The notes under the pieces: generated by a model
What the model was told of the DNA's origin: nothing
The model's input: only the letters and a program-made list of their open reading frames with translations
The model's database searches: none
Shown: piece by piece, positions 23,937 to 33,088 of the stretch
How positions within the stretch are numbered: position 1 is the stretch's first letter
How the letters are laid out: each line of letters begins with the position of its first letter
Made by a program: the position numbers and the translations under genes
Assembly (NCBI RefSeq): GCF_004341945.1
Contig: NZ_SMBP01000008.1
Coordinates: forward strand, 52,837 to 116,836
DNA: 64,000 nt
From: Longicatena caecimuris
Lineage (GTDB): Bacteria > Bacillota_I > Bacilli_A > Erysipelotrichales > Erysipelotrichaceae
Direction of reading: 5' to 3'

Positions 23937-25134
23937 CCCATGATCGTAATAGCTGCAAGTATTCTGACATTGGCATTGCTTGATAATAATAATGCCCTTG
24001 GATCTGATCACAATGCGCCTCTTTTAATAGAGGCAGATAGCATTCATCTTCGACACCTTCCGCAACAATGCTATAACCACATTGTTTTAACATACGTATA
24101 CTTGATTGTAACATCAGGTTATTTTTTTCATTGGCAGGTTGGGGAAAAAAGGAACGATCAAGTTTGATACTTGTAAAGGGAAGATGAGGAAGCATCGTTA
24201 AGGAAGCACTGCCACTGCCAAAGTCATCCATGGCAATCGGATATCCTTCCTGGTGCAAGACAGTTAAGAAGTCGGATAAGGCTTGATTATCTTTTGATAA
24301 AATATCTTCACTGATTTCAAATTCTAAGAGCTTACTGGAAAGTGCAGAAGCTTTTGTAAGTTTTTTTACTTCCATTAGATATTCCTGTGCATTTTCTAGT
24401 GTTGCTTCAGAGACATTCACACTGATTGGCAGTAAGGGGAATTGTTGTTTCTGACATAAGGCAAACATATGAAAAAGCTGATGTAAAACATATACATCCG
24501 TCTGGCGAATAAAGCTGTTTCTTTGAATTTCTTTCATCCATTCAGATAGTGGAAGCCATTGGTTTTCATGGTACAAACGCAATAAAGCCTCACCCCCACA
24601 TATGGTTTGGGTAGCTAGATCAACTTTTGGTTGTATAAAAACACGCAGATTCCCTTTTGCCATTGCCTTTTCTACCATTTCCTGTGTCGAAACCGCTTGT
24701 AATAAGCGGTTTTCTAGCAATTGATCATAAAGCTCATAAGATGTCGTATATTTTGCATGATCCTTGCTTTTGATAGCGGCAAGCTGGCACTTATAAAATA
24801 AGGTAGATAGTTCTTCCTGTGCTTTGGGATAACAAATGCCAAAGGCAAAAGCAACATGTGGAAAAGCATCATCTAGTTGCTGGATCATATCATGAATATA
24901 TGTCCAGGATATGGTTTTCCACAACGTGAATAAAGAACAATGCATCCATTCACTTACGCAAATACATGGATCCATGACAGACAGCATTTGGTCCAGTATT
25001 TCTACGGCCTTTTGGCATTCTTGCCGATCTTTTAAATAGTGTTGCGCATATTGTTTAATTTCAATATACACACCGATACAATCATCCGCTTCTAAGCGTT
25101 CATACAACGTTTCCATATCCTTCCATGTCAGCAT
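23932..25134 (-). CDS. EAL-domain cyclic-di-GMP phosphodiesterase
   Basis: 400 residues. From about residue 155 the EAL domain is complete in its visible motifs: FIQPKVDL, GGEALLRL (the EAL core), NVSE, LEFEISED, MDDFGSGSASL, IKLDRSFF and VAEGVED. The metal-binding residues appear intact, so it probably hydrolyses c-di-GMP in the cytoplasm. The N-terminal 150 residues have no membrane helix or recognised sensor and may be a degenerate GGDEF-like or novel input domain. It is not in an obvious operon. Confidence 0.85.
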   Translation of the reverse strand: MLTWKDMETLYERLEADDCIGVYIEIKQYAQHYLKDRQECQKAVEILDQMLSVMDPCICVSEWMHCSLFTLWKTISWTYIHDMIQQLDDAFPHVAFAFGICYPKAQEELSTLFYKCQLAAIKSKDHAKYTTSYELYDQLLENRLLQAVSTQEMVEKAMAKGNLRVFIQPKVDLATQTICGGEALLRLYHENQWLPLSEWMKEIQRNSFIRQTDVYVLHQLFHMFALCQKQQFPLLPISVNVSEATLENAQEYLMEVKKLTKASALSSKLLEFEISEDILSKDNQALSDFLTVLHQEGYPIAMDDFGSGSASLTMLPHLPFTSIKLDRSFFPQPANEKNNLMLQSSIRMLKQCGYSIVAEGVEDECYLPLLKEAHCDQIQGHYYYQAMPMSEYLQLLRSWV

Positions 25135-25226
25135 TCCACATCACCTAATGAAAGTCTTGCACGTTTTTCTGCTTTTATGCATTCCTTTTTGTAAATGTGT
25201 CATTGAGCTATCTTGTGAAAACAGAC

Positions 25227-26444
25227 TTAGCGAAGCTTGCGTTGAGAACTGCCGGGGATATGCAACTGTTCTCGATACTTCGCTACGGTTCTGCGTGAAA
25301 CCTTAAGATCCATGGCAGATAATTTTATCACCAATTGTTGATCCGAAAACGGTTTGTGTTTATCTTCCTGTCGAATGATAGAAAGGATGGCCTTTCGTAT
25401 TCCATCGGCACTATCCCCTTGACAAGTCATCGCTGAAAACAATTGTTTAAAAGCATAACATTCACCTTCAAAGCGATAATATTTCTGATGCAAGGCTCTG
25501 GAAACAGTTGATTCATGCATTCCTAATTTTTGGGCGATATCCTTTAAGGTACAGGGACGCAGCTCATCATGATACAGAAAATAGCCTTTTTGAAGGGTGA
25601 CAAGCTCATTGATGATCATGAGCAAGGAGGCATTGCGGCGATGCAGCATATCGACAAAAATACTTGCCTCTTGAAAGTATTGTTTTAATTGTGGATGCTC
25701 TTCCATCATACTGACATATTCCTGATGCAGGGAAGGGGTAAAGACGGAAATCGGTTCAATGCGAATTTCCTCATCTTCAACGATGATATCCACTTCCGGG
25801 GTTATATTGATTGTTGTTTGGGTTTGGTATGGAGCACAAGGATATGGATGACATTTGCGGATGGAATGTAAAATATCCTTGATCTCCTCAATCGTTAAGT
25901 TCATTTGCTTGGCAATAGAAGAAAGATCATGAGATAAGATGGCATCGGCATGATGTTTGAGCAGATATGCCCCTTTGGTGTTTCCCATATGCAAACATTG
26001 CAAATATAAGGAGTCAGCGGCATCTTTGGCAAAGACTCCACTTGGTTCAAAGGTACGAAGAATCGTAAATACATCCTGCACTTCCTGAAGTGTTACTTGA
26101 AAAGCGTGTGCAACTTCTTCCTCGTTGATGTTGATATAACCATTTTCATCTAAGGATTCAATAAGATAGGCGGCAATATCTTCACGTATGGAAGTCTTGC
26201 AGGTGTGCAGCTGATAGTACAACTCTTCCTTTAAGCTGATAGGCGCATGTACGGTATCCATCATTTCATAGCCCTTCTCCTGATGAAAGCGACAGGCAAA
26301 CATCGGATTGCGTTGCGCAAATTGTAACACTAGCTTTGTGATTTCTTCATGATTCATTTTTAATACTTCTAAGGCATTCTGATTTTTCTGCGTTAATAAA
26401 TATTTCTGTTGAAGCGTTTGTTGAATTGCTAAATTTTGTTTCAT
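25227..26444 (-). CDS. rpoN: RNA polymerase sigma-54 factor
   Basis: 405 residues, slightly short for the family. The N-terminus is Gln/Leu-rich (LAIQQTLQQKYLLTQKNQ), as in the activator-responsive region I. The central part holds the core-binding and helix-turn-helix regions (LKDIAQKLGMHESTVSRAL). The C-terminus contains the RpoN box, SRRTVAKYREQL, which reads the -24 element. It directs RNA polymerase to -24/-12 promoters that need an AAA+ activator. A LevR-type activator is encoded divergently next to it, and a -24/-12 promoter lies directly before rpoN itself. Confidence 0.95.
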   Translation of the reverse strand: MKQNLAIQQTLQQKYLLTQKNQNALEVLKMNHEEITKLVLQFAQRNPMFACRFHQEKGYEMMDTVHAPISLKEELYYQLHTCKTSIREDIAAYLIESLDENGYININEEEVAHAFQVTLQEVQDVFTILRTFEPSGVFAKDAADSLYLQCLHMGNTKGAYLLKHHADAILSHDLSSIAKQMNLTIEEIKDILHSIRKCHPYPCAPYQTQTTINITPEVDIIVEDEEIRIEPISVFTPSLHQEYVSMMEEHPQLKQYFQEASIFVDMLHRRNASLLMIINELVTLQKGYFLYHDELRPCTLKDIAQKLGMHESTVSRALHQKYYRFEGECYAFKQLFSAMTCQGDSADGIRKAILSIIRQEDKHKPFSDQQLVIKLSAMDLKVSRRTVAKYREQLHIPGSSQRKLR

Positions 26445-26475
26445 ACGATCACCTCTAAGTTCCTCTTATCTATAT

Positions 26476-26494
26476 CTAGCAAAAAGCGTGCCAA
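26476..26494 (-). promoter_or_regulatory. Sigma-54 (-24/-12) promoter of rpoN
   Basis: On the minus strand TTGGCACGCTTTTTGCTAG matches the sigma-54 consensus TGGCACG-N4-TTGC, with GG and GC 12 bases apart. It is identical over 19 bases to the promoter of the downstream PTS operon. The expected start point is about 20 bases before the rpoN ATG, just upstream of GAGGTGA. Confidence 0.85.
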
Positions 26495-26521
26495 CTTTCG
26501 TAAAAAAGCAAATTCTTCTGA

Positions 26522-26551
26522 TTGACTTTTTCTATGAGAATTTCGTACACT
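26522..26551 (+). promoter_or_regulatory. Sigma-A promoter of the LevR-type activator
   Basis: TTGACT (26522-26527), an 18-bp spacer and TACACT (26546-26551), 26 bases before the chosen ATG at 26578. Confidence 0.5.
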
Positions 26552-26577
26552 TAATAATGGAAAAGGGGTTGATGGTA

Positions 26578-29277
26578 ATGTTAGAAAAGGTAAGACAACA
26601 GGTCCTTATGGCAACCACAAGAGAATTAGCAGAAACAGGCAATGCAGTTGCGATTAGTGAAGCGTTGCATTTAAGCCGTAATATGGTATCCCAATATTTA
26701 AACCAGCTATGGAATGAAGGGAAACTTGTTAAAATAAATACCCGTCCGGTGTTGTTTTATGATGTGCAGACATTAGAGAAGTTATTTTCTATCCATCTGA
26801 AGGAAAAGGAATTCACATCGAAGAAGGAATTTGTAAAAGCCTTGCAGCCACAGGAAGCGAAAGATTTTGAAAAGCTGATTGGAGCGCAGGAAAGCTTAGC
26901 CAATGTGGTAAATCAATGTAAGGCTACCATATCATATCCGCCAAATGGACTGCCTTTATTGCTGTATGGACCTACCGGTACCGGAAAAAGCTTCATGGCA
27001 CAGTTAATGTATGAATATGCCTTAAATCATCAATTAATCGAAGCGGATAAAAAATTTCTCATCGTTAACTGTAGCGAATATGCCAATAATCCGGAGTTGT
27101 TAACGGCGAATCTGTTTGGTCATAAAAAAGGCGCATTCACCGGTGCGGATAAGGATAATCCCGGTCTTATTAAACTGGCAGAAGGCGGTGTGCTCTTCTT
27201 GGATGAGGTGCATTGTCTGCCACCGGAATGTCAGGAAAAGCTCTTCTTATTTATGGATAAGGGCATTTATCACATGGTGGGAGATAATGAAAAGTGGTAT
27301 CAGTCTTCTTTACGTTTAATCTTTGCGACAACGGAAAAACCAGAAGAGGTATTATTAAAAACCTTGCTGCGCCGTATTCCGATGATTATCACGATTCCTT
27401 CCTTAGAAGAACGTGGCACGCATGAGCGTCTACAACTCATTCATTCTATCTTTGCGGCAGAAGAAACCCGTATCCATAAATCCATCTATCTTTCTACCCT
27501 TGTCTATCAAACCTTATTATCAACAACGTTCAATGCCAATATCGGAGAACTAAAAAACGCTATTCAAGCAAGCTGTGTCAACGCGCTGTTTCATGCAGAT
27601 CCCAACAAGGATCGCTTAGAAATACGGGCATATAATCTGCCGGAAACCTTGAAAGAGCCAAAGATGAATGTGCCATCCATGACGGAACAAAAGCTCATCT
27701 CTGTACATGAACTGGCGAAATTCGTATCGCATGAGCGCGCCATTCTAAAATGCAATGAAGAACTGTTGAAAGCTTATGATGCAAGAGAAAACAGTGATTT
27801 GTTCTTAAAAACGGCATGTCAAAGCATTGATGAGTATCAGGAAACCATCGTCTTTCAAAAGAAAAAGACCATTCGTAAGAATGAATATCTGCAAGGTATC
27901 GTATCGAATATCTTTGATATGCTGAGTTCACGTTATGGTTTTAAATTCGTGAATAATGATGTGATTGCCATTGCTTCCTATATTGATGATTACAGTCGCA
28001 ACCTGTTAGAAATGAACAATTGGCTGGAGCAAGAAAAAAAACACGTCAAACAATTGCTTTCCTATATAAAGAGCGAATGGCATCGAGAATATGCGATTGC
28101 GCAGGAAATCGTAGAAAATCTTACCGTAAATTTGGATATGGAATTTGATGCGATGTTTACTTCTGTGCTGGCATTAAATTTAAAGAAATTAAATCGTATT
28201 ACAGATTTGAATAAACGTATCGGTATTATCATTGCCCATGGTTTCAGTACAGCCAGCAGTATGGCCGATGCAGCGAATAAACTGTTAGGGCGTTATGTGT
28301 TTGACGCCATGGATATGCCGTTACAGCTTAGTTCCACACAGATCATTGAACAGCTAAATCGCTATTTGGCAAAAATTCCGCAATATGAAGAATTATTTTT
28401 ACTGGTTGATATGGGTTCTTTGGAAGAAATCTATAAAGGATTAGAAGTATCCAATGCCAGCATCGGCATCATGAACAATGTCACGACACGTTTAGCATTG
28501 GAAATCGGGCAGGGTATCATCTCCAATACGCCGATGAAAGAAATCTTTGAAACTGCTATTGATTACAGTAGTGCCAATTATCATATTGTGGAACATAAGA
28601 ATCGCGAAAAGGTTATTCTCTGTTCCTGTGCCAGCGGTATGGGAACTGCCGAAAAGCTGAAAAAGATTTTGGTGGATTCCTTACCATGCGATTTACCGAT
28701 TCATGTCTATACGTATGATTACAATACCTTATTGGAAAAACAGCTGCACGATGCCTTCTTTGAAAATTACGAAGTCATCTGCATTGTTGGAACACTGAAT
28801 CCTAATATACCTGACATCCGCTTTATACCAATCGAAGATTTAATTATCAACGATACCTTGGATGAGCTGCATGATTATTTTAAGGATTACATCAGTGACA
28901 GTGAAATGAAGACCTTCCAACAAAATATCTTAAAGAACTTCTCGTTAAGTAATATCATGAACAATCTGACGATCTTAAATCCTAGTAAGCTATTAGAACA
29001 TGTCGCCGATGCCATTGATAAGCTGCAAAATGATTTGCAGGTTCGCTTGACGAATAATACCTGTGTGGGCTTGTATGTGCATGTCTGTTGCTTGATTGAA
29101 CGTCTGGTTACCAGAAAGAGCATTGAAACGTATACGAATGTAGAAGATTTTGCGGAAAAAGAAATAGCGTTTATCAAATCGGTGAAAAAAGCGTTTAGCG
29201 TCGTTGAAAATTACTATAGCGTCGAAATACCGGTGGAAGAGATCGGCTATATCTTCGACTACGTGAAGAATAATTAA
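26578..29277 (+). CDS. LevR-family sigma-54-dependent activator with PRD and PTS-like domains
   Basis: 899 residues from the ATG at 26578, nine bases after GGGG; earlier in-frame starts fall in the promoter. Domains in order: N-terminal winged helix (residues 10-60); AAA+ domain with Walker A GPTGTGKS (about 131-138), the sigma-54 contact loop GAFTGA (about 185-190) and Walker B LFLDE; a PRD; an EIIA-Man-like domain (GIIIAHGFS, His near 554); an EIIB-like segment (CSCASGMGTAEK, near 680); and a C-terminal PRD. In LevR and MtlR proteins, PTS phosphorylation of these sites switches activity with sugar supply. It should drive the downstream PTS operon, and probably rpoN. Confidence 0.9.
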   Translation: MLEKVRQQVLMATTRELAETGNAVAISEALHLSRNMVSQYLNQLWNEGKLVKINTRPVLFYDVQTLEKLFSIHLKEKEFTSKKEFVKALQPQEAKDFEKLIGAQESLANVVNQCKATISYPPNGLPLLLYGPTGTGKSFMAQLMYEYALNHQLIEADKKFLIVNCSEYANNPELLTANLFGHKKGAFTGADKDNPGLIKLAEGGVLFLDEVHCLPPECQEKLFLFMDKGIYHMVGDNEKWYQSSLRLIFATTEKPEEVLLKTLLRRIPMIITIPSLEERGTHERLQLIHSIFAAEETRIHKSIYLSTLVYQTLLSTTFNANIGELKNAIQASCVNALFHADPNKDRLEIRAYNLPETLKEPKMNVPSMTEQKLISVHELAKFVSHERAILKCNEELLKAYDARENSDLFLKTACQSIDEYQETIVFQKKKTIRKNEYLQGIVSNIFDMLSSRYGFKFVNNDVIAIASYIDDYSRNLLEMNNWLEQEKKHVKQLLSYIKSEWHREYAIAQEIVENLTVNLDMEFDAMFTSVLALNLKKLNRITDLNKRIGIIIAHGFSTASSMADAANKLLGRYVFDAMDMPLQLSSTQIIEQLNRYLAKIPQYEELFLLVDMGSLEEIYKGLEVSNASIGIMNNVTTRLALEIGQGIISNTPMKEIFETAIDYSSANYHIVEHKNREKVILCSCASGMGTAEKLKKILVDSLPCDLPIHVYTYDYNTLLEKQLHDAFFENYEVICIVGTLNPNIPDIRFIPIEDLIINDTLDELHDYFKDYISDSEMKTFQQNILKNFSLSNIMNNLTILNPSKLLEHVADAIDKLQNDLQVRLTNNTCVGLYVHVCCLIERLVTRKSIETYTNVEDFAEKEIAFIKSVKKAFSVVENYYSVEIPVEEIGYIFDYVKNN

Positions 29278-29289
29278 GAAAAAAAGCGA

Positions 29290-29340
29290 AAAAAGCGTGT
29301 TTAACATGGAAAATTCCAAGTTGGCACGCTTTTTGCTAGT
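29290..29340 (+). promoter_or_regulatory. Sigma-54 promoter embedded in the 3' arm of the activator terminator
   Basis: AAAAAGCGTG (29290-29299) pairs with CACGCTTTTT (29325-29334), AAC with GTT, and TGGAA with TTCCA, forming a long terminator hairpin after the LevR-type gene. The -24 box TTGGCACG (29321-29328) and -12 box TTGC (29333-29336) of the PTS operon lie inside the 3' arm. The first PTS start codon is 30 bases downstream. Confidence 0.85.
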
Positions 29341-29365
29341 TAGTAAGTGAAGGGAGCTGATGAGT

Positions 29366-29788
29366 ATGCGACAAGTGATTCTCGCATCCCATGGAAAGCT
29401 GGCGGAAGGATTATTAAACTCCCTGCGTATGATTATCGGCGAAGAGCTGACGCAGGATGTAGAAACCTACTGTCTGTTTCCGGGAGAAAATCCAAATGAC
29501 TTTATGAACAAGCTGAAAGAGCGCATTGCAACAAATCCACAGATGGAATTTGTCATTCTCTGCGATATCAAAGGCGGCAGCGTTCATACAGCCTTATCGC
29601 AGCTGTGTGTGCATCACAATGTGAAGGTATTCAGCGGAATGAATATGAATTTGGCCATGGATATTCTGTTATCCTGTCCGCAAGTGATTGATGCACAGGT
29701 TAAAGACAGTATCGTAAAGAATGCCCAAGACGGCATTACCTTCCTGGCAGCGGATGATTTAAAAGCTGAGGAAGATGATGAATTTTAG
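29366..29788 (+). CDS. PTS mannose-family EIIA component, second operon
   Basis: 140 residues from the ATG at 29366, nine bases after AGGGAG; the ATG at 29360 is too close. ILASHGKLAEGL carries the phospho-acceptor His9 and CDIKGGSVHTAL is the second family motif. It passes phosphate from HPr to the EIIB below. It opens a six-gene operon driven by the sigma-54 promoter. Confidence 0.9.
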   Translation: MRQVILASHGKLAEGLLNSLRMIIGEELTQDVETYCLFPGENPNDFMNKLKERIATNPQMEFVILCDIKGGSVHTALSQLCVHHNVKVFSGMNMNLAMDILLSCPQVIDAQVKDSIVKNAQDGITFLAADDLKAEEDDEF

Positions 29789-29804
29789 AAAGAGGTGAAG
29801 TAAG

Positions 29805-30275
29805 ATGATTAAATGTTTACGCGTTGACCACCGACTATTACATGGACAGGTGGCATTTTCCTGGACGAGCGCATTAGGCGCTGACTGTATCCTGATTGCG
29901 AATGATGATGTCATGAAGGATGAATTACGTAAGACAACCATTAAGATGGCCAAACCACAAGGTGTTAAGCTGGTTATGAAAAGTGTGGAAGATGGCATTG
30001 CAGCGGTGAATAGTGGTGTTACAGATAAATACAAACTGTTTATCGTTGTGGAATCAATTCAAGATGCTTATCGTTTCGCAACAGAAACAAATGTCATCAA
30101 GTCTGTGAATTTAGGTGGCACGAAAGCAAAAGAGAACACAAGAAATATCAGTAAGGCAATCAATGTGACAGAAGAAGAAACAACCTTACTGAAAGAATTA
30201 GTAGACAAAGGAATCGAAGTGGAAATTCGCATGGTTCCTAATGATGCGAAAGTGCATGCGGAAAATGTATTATAA
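29805..30275 (+). CDS. PTS mannose/fructose/sorbose-family EIIB component, second operon
   Basis: 156 residues. LRVDHRLLHGQVAFSW holds the phosphorylated His13. GAGGTGA precedes the ATG, and the EIIA stop is 16 bases upstream. It transfers phosphate to the substrate carried by EIIC/EIID. Confidence 0.9.
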   Translation: MIKCLRVDHRLLHGQVAFSWTSALGADCILIANDDVMKDELRKTTIKMAKPQGVKLVMKSVEDGIAAVNSGVTDKYKLFIVVESIQDAYRFATETNVIKSVNLGGTKAKENTRNISKAINVTEEETTLLKELVDKGIEVEIRMVPNDAKVHAENVL

Positions 30276-30371
30276 AATCGCATAAGAAACACAAATCTAT
30301 CGAAGGTTAAAGCTAACCGCATAAAGAAACATAATCATGAAACTATTTGAGAAAGAGGAGGGTTTTACACA

Positions 30372-31154
30372 ATGCTACAAGCAATCTTACTTGCATTGGT
30401 CGCAATGCTTGGTAATGCAGAATATTTATTTGGTACCTGTTTGTTATCCAGACCATTGGTGATGGGAACATTGACAGGCATCGTATTAGGGGATATTTCG
30501 ATGGGAGTAACTCTGGGAGCTACATTGGAGCTTGCCTTTATGGGCGCATTCTCTGTAGGTGCATCCATTCCACCGGAAATGATCAGTGGAACCGTATTAG
30601 GTACGGCATTTGCCATCACTACCGGAACCGGTGCTGAGGCAGCCTTGGCATTAGGTCTTCCAATTGCCAGTCTGGTTTTGATTTTTAAGAATTTAAGCAT
30701 GGTCTTCATTTTACCGATGTTTGTGCATAAAGCAGATAAATATGCCGCTGTTGGTAATTATAAGGGTGTTGAAAGAATGCATCTGTTAGGTGGATTCTTT
30801 GGTGTCAATTTGATCATCGGTGTGATCGTCGGTGTCAGCTTCTATTTAGGTAGTCCTGTCATTCAGGGCATTCTGGATATGATTCCAGCATGGGTACAAA
30901 AAGGCTTAGAACTGACAATGGGTCTGTTACCTGCAATTGGTTTTGGCTTATTGATGCAGATGATCATGAACAAGAATGTTGCTTGTTTCTTCTTCTTGGG
31001 CTTTGCGTTAAGCACATATTTGAAGATTCCAGTAACCGGTATTGCCATCTTTGGTGCTATCGTGGCAATTGTCCTTGTCCAAATTAAAAATCAGAATAAG
31101 CATGCGGTAGAAACAGCCGGTGTGAGTGAAGGAGATGAAGATGATGACTTCTAA
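30372..31154 (+). CDS. PTS mannose/fructose/sorbose-family EIIC component, second operon
   Basis: 260 residues with about eight hydrophobic segments; LLSRPLVMGTLTGIVLGD is the N-terminal EIIC signature and GASIPPEM follows. The acidic C-terminus overlaps the EIID start. A 96-base spacer separates it from EIIB, with AGAGGAGG before the ATG. Confidence 0.9.
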   Translation: MLQAILLALVAMLGNAEYLFGTCLLSRPLVMGTLTGIVLGDISMGVTLGATLELAFMGAFSVGASIPPEMISGTVLGTAFAITTGTGAEAALALGLPIASLVLIFKNLSMVFILPMFVHKADKYAAVGNYKGVERMHLLGGFFGVNLIIGVIVGVSFYLGSPVIQGILDMIPAWVQKGLELTMGLLPAIGFGLLMQMIMNKNVACFFFLGFALSTYLKIPVTGIAIFGAIVAIVLVQIKNQNKHAVETAGVSEGDEDDDF

Positions 31155-31971
31155 TACGGTAAAAGAAAATAGTATGATTACAAAAAAAGATCTAAATAAA
31201 GTAGCCCTTCGTTCCTTGTCTATGGAATGGTCATGGAATTATGAGCGACAGGCGAATCTGCCTTATTGTTATGCGTTGATTCCAATCATTAACAAATTAT
31301 ATAAAACAGATGAAGAACGTGCAGAAGCGATGAAACGTCATCTGGAATTCTTTAACACAACACCACATTTATCAACCTTGCTGTTAGGTATTTCTACAGC
31401 GATGGAAGAACAAAATGCTACAGAAGAAAACTTCGATACTTCCAGTATCAATAATATTAAGATTGCCTTAATGGGACCATTAGCCGGTATTGGTGACAGC
31501 TTTATCTGGGGAACTTTACGTATCATTGCAACCGGTATTGGTATTTCCTTAGCACGTCAAGGCAATATCTTAGGACCAATCTTATTCCTGCTGGTATTTA
31601 ATATTCCGGCACAGGGCTTACGTTTCTTCTTAATGAATGCCGGTTATAAACTGGGAGCTGAATTCTTAACGAAGATTGAAAAAAGCGGTCTGATGGAAAG
31701 CTTAACTTATGGCGCTGCTGTTTTGGGTCTGATGGTTATTGGTGGTATGACGGCGGAAAACGTATCGATCAATATACCGATTGCGATTGGTAGCGGTGAT
31801 GAAGCAACAACGATCGGGGATATTTGCAATGGTATCATGCCGGGCTTATTGCCATTGGCATTTACCTTCGTGGTATTCTTCCTGTTACGTAAAAACTTTA
31901 AAACAACGACGATTCTGCTGCTAATGGCTGTTTTAGGTCTGGCAGGCGCATTCTTTGGATTCTTAGGTTAA
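31141..31971 (+). CDS. PTS mannose/fructose/sorbose-family EIID component, second operon
   Basis: 276 residues from the ATG at 31141 (31144 is equally possible), overlapping EIIC by 14 bases, with GGAG six bases upstream. EIID features: an aromatic N-terminal region (SMEWSWNYERQ), FFNTTPHLSTLLLGI, GPLAGIGDSFIWG and C-terminal helices. It forms the permease with EIIC. Confidence 0.9.
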   Translation: MMTSNTVKENSMITKKDLNKVALRSLSMEWSWNYERQANLPYCYALIPIINKLYKTDEERAEAMKRHLEFFNTTPHLSTLLLGISTAMEEQNATEENFDTSSINNIKIALMGPLAGIGDSFIWGTLRIIATGIGISLARQGNILGPILFLLVFNIPAQGLRFFLMNAGYKLGAEFLTKIEKSGLMESLTYGAAVLGLMVIGGMTAENVSINIPIAIGSGDEATTIGDICNGIMPGLLPLAFTFVVFFLLRKNFKTTTILLLMAVLGLAGAFFGFLG

Positions 31972-31993
31972 AAAATAAGGAGAGGAAATGGAA

Positions 31994-32989
31994 ATGTTAA
32001 AATTTAATGAACAAGCACAGATTGATAGTGTAAATGGAGCTTTGGCTCTGCGTGGAAAGATCAATGAGATCGTAGATGGGATTTGTAAAGAAGGTTATAC
32101 GAATGTTTGCTGGTTAGGCATTGGTGGAACATGGGCAAGCAGTATGCAGGCAACTGTGCATATGAAAGAGATGTCTGCGATTGAAACATGGGCAGAAAAT
32201 GCCGCAGAATATCTGACAACAGGAAATAAACGTATCGGAAAGGGAACCATTGTCATCACATCCAGTGTAACCGGAAGTACGATTGAAGTAGTACAGGCAG
32301 TAAAAAAAGCACAGGATGCCGGTGCGAAAGTCTTAGGCTTTATTGATATCGATACTACAGAATTAGCAAAGATGGTCGATTATGAAATTGCTTACTCAGC
32401 AAATGAACAACTGAAATTCTTCATGGTTGCGGATCGCTTCATGTTTAACAATGGCGAATTTGCAGATTATGAACGCATGTATGAAGAATTTGAAAAATAT
32501 TTAGCTGTTGCGTTGGTAGAAGTAGAAAAGAAAGCGGATGACTTTGGAAAAGAATTTGCGAAGAAACATTGGAACGATGAATTGCATTACTTCGTCGGTG
32601 CCGGCAATCAGTGGGGTGCTACGTATTCTTATGCTATGTGCTATTGGGAAGAACAGCTATGGATTAAGACAAAATCCATCACAGCACCGGAATTCTTCCA
32701 CGGTATGTTTGAAATCGTTACACGTGATACACCGGTTACGATCTTTGTTGGAGAAGATGCACAGCGTTCTTTATCTGAAAGAGTTGTCAACTTCATTCCA
32801 CGTATCTGTAAGAACTATACGGTAATTGATACCAAGGACTACGAATTAAAGGGTATTTCTCCTGAATTCCGTTCACATATTTCTCATCTGGTTATGCATG
32901 CAGTCAATAATCGCATTGATGCACACATGGAAGAAGAAACTTGTCATCCAATGGAAATCCGCCGTTATTACCGTAAACTGAACTATTAA
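31994..32989 (+). CDS. SIS-domain sugar-amine deglycase-like protein (FrlB/GfrF-like)
   Basis: 331 residues from the ATG at 31994, nine bases after AAGGAGAGG. Two SIS domains: the first has WLGIGGTWASS and ITSSVTGSTIEV (Ser/Thr-rich phosphate-binding loops), the second VGAGNQWGATYSYAM and PEFFHGMFE. This fits fructoselysine-6-phosphate deglycase-type proteins, which split phosphorylated Amadori compounds into an amino acid and glucose 6-phosphate. Placement after a mannose-family PTS, with a LevR-type activator upstream and a second SIS protein downstream, parallels the Salmonella gfr operon. Substrate assignment is inference. Confidence 0.75.
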   Translation: MLKFNEQAQIDSVNGALALRGKINEIVDGICKEGYTNVCWLGIGGTWASSMQATVHMKEMSAIETWAENAAEYLTTGNKRIGKGTIVITSSVTGSTIEVVQAVKKAQDAGAKVLGFIDIDTTELAKMVDYEIAYSANEQLKFFMVADRFMFNNGEFADYERMYEEFEKYLAVALVEVEKKADDFGKEFAKKHWNDELHYFVGAGNQWGATYSYAMCYWEEQLWIKTKSITAPEFFHGMFEIVTRDTPVTIFVGEDAQRSLSERVVNFIPRICKNYTVIDTKDYELKGISPEFRSHISHLVMHAVNNRIDAHMEEETCHPMEIRRYYRKLNY

Positions 32990-32993
32990 AAAG

Positions 32994-33017
32994 AAGGTGG
33001 AGCAATCCACCTTTTCC
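32994..33017 (+). terminator. Hairpin between the two SIS genes (partial terminator)
   Basis: AAGGTGG-AGCAAT-CCACCTT (32994-33013) followed by TTCC. It would reduce, not abolish, expression of the second SIS gene. Confidence 0.6.
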
Positions 33018-33088
33018 CCTAGTAAATAAGAAAGGAAAAGGGATCAAACAATACCTCTTGTAAGAGATTAACATCCCAAGGATAGATT

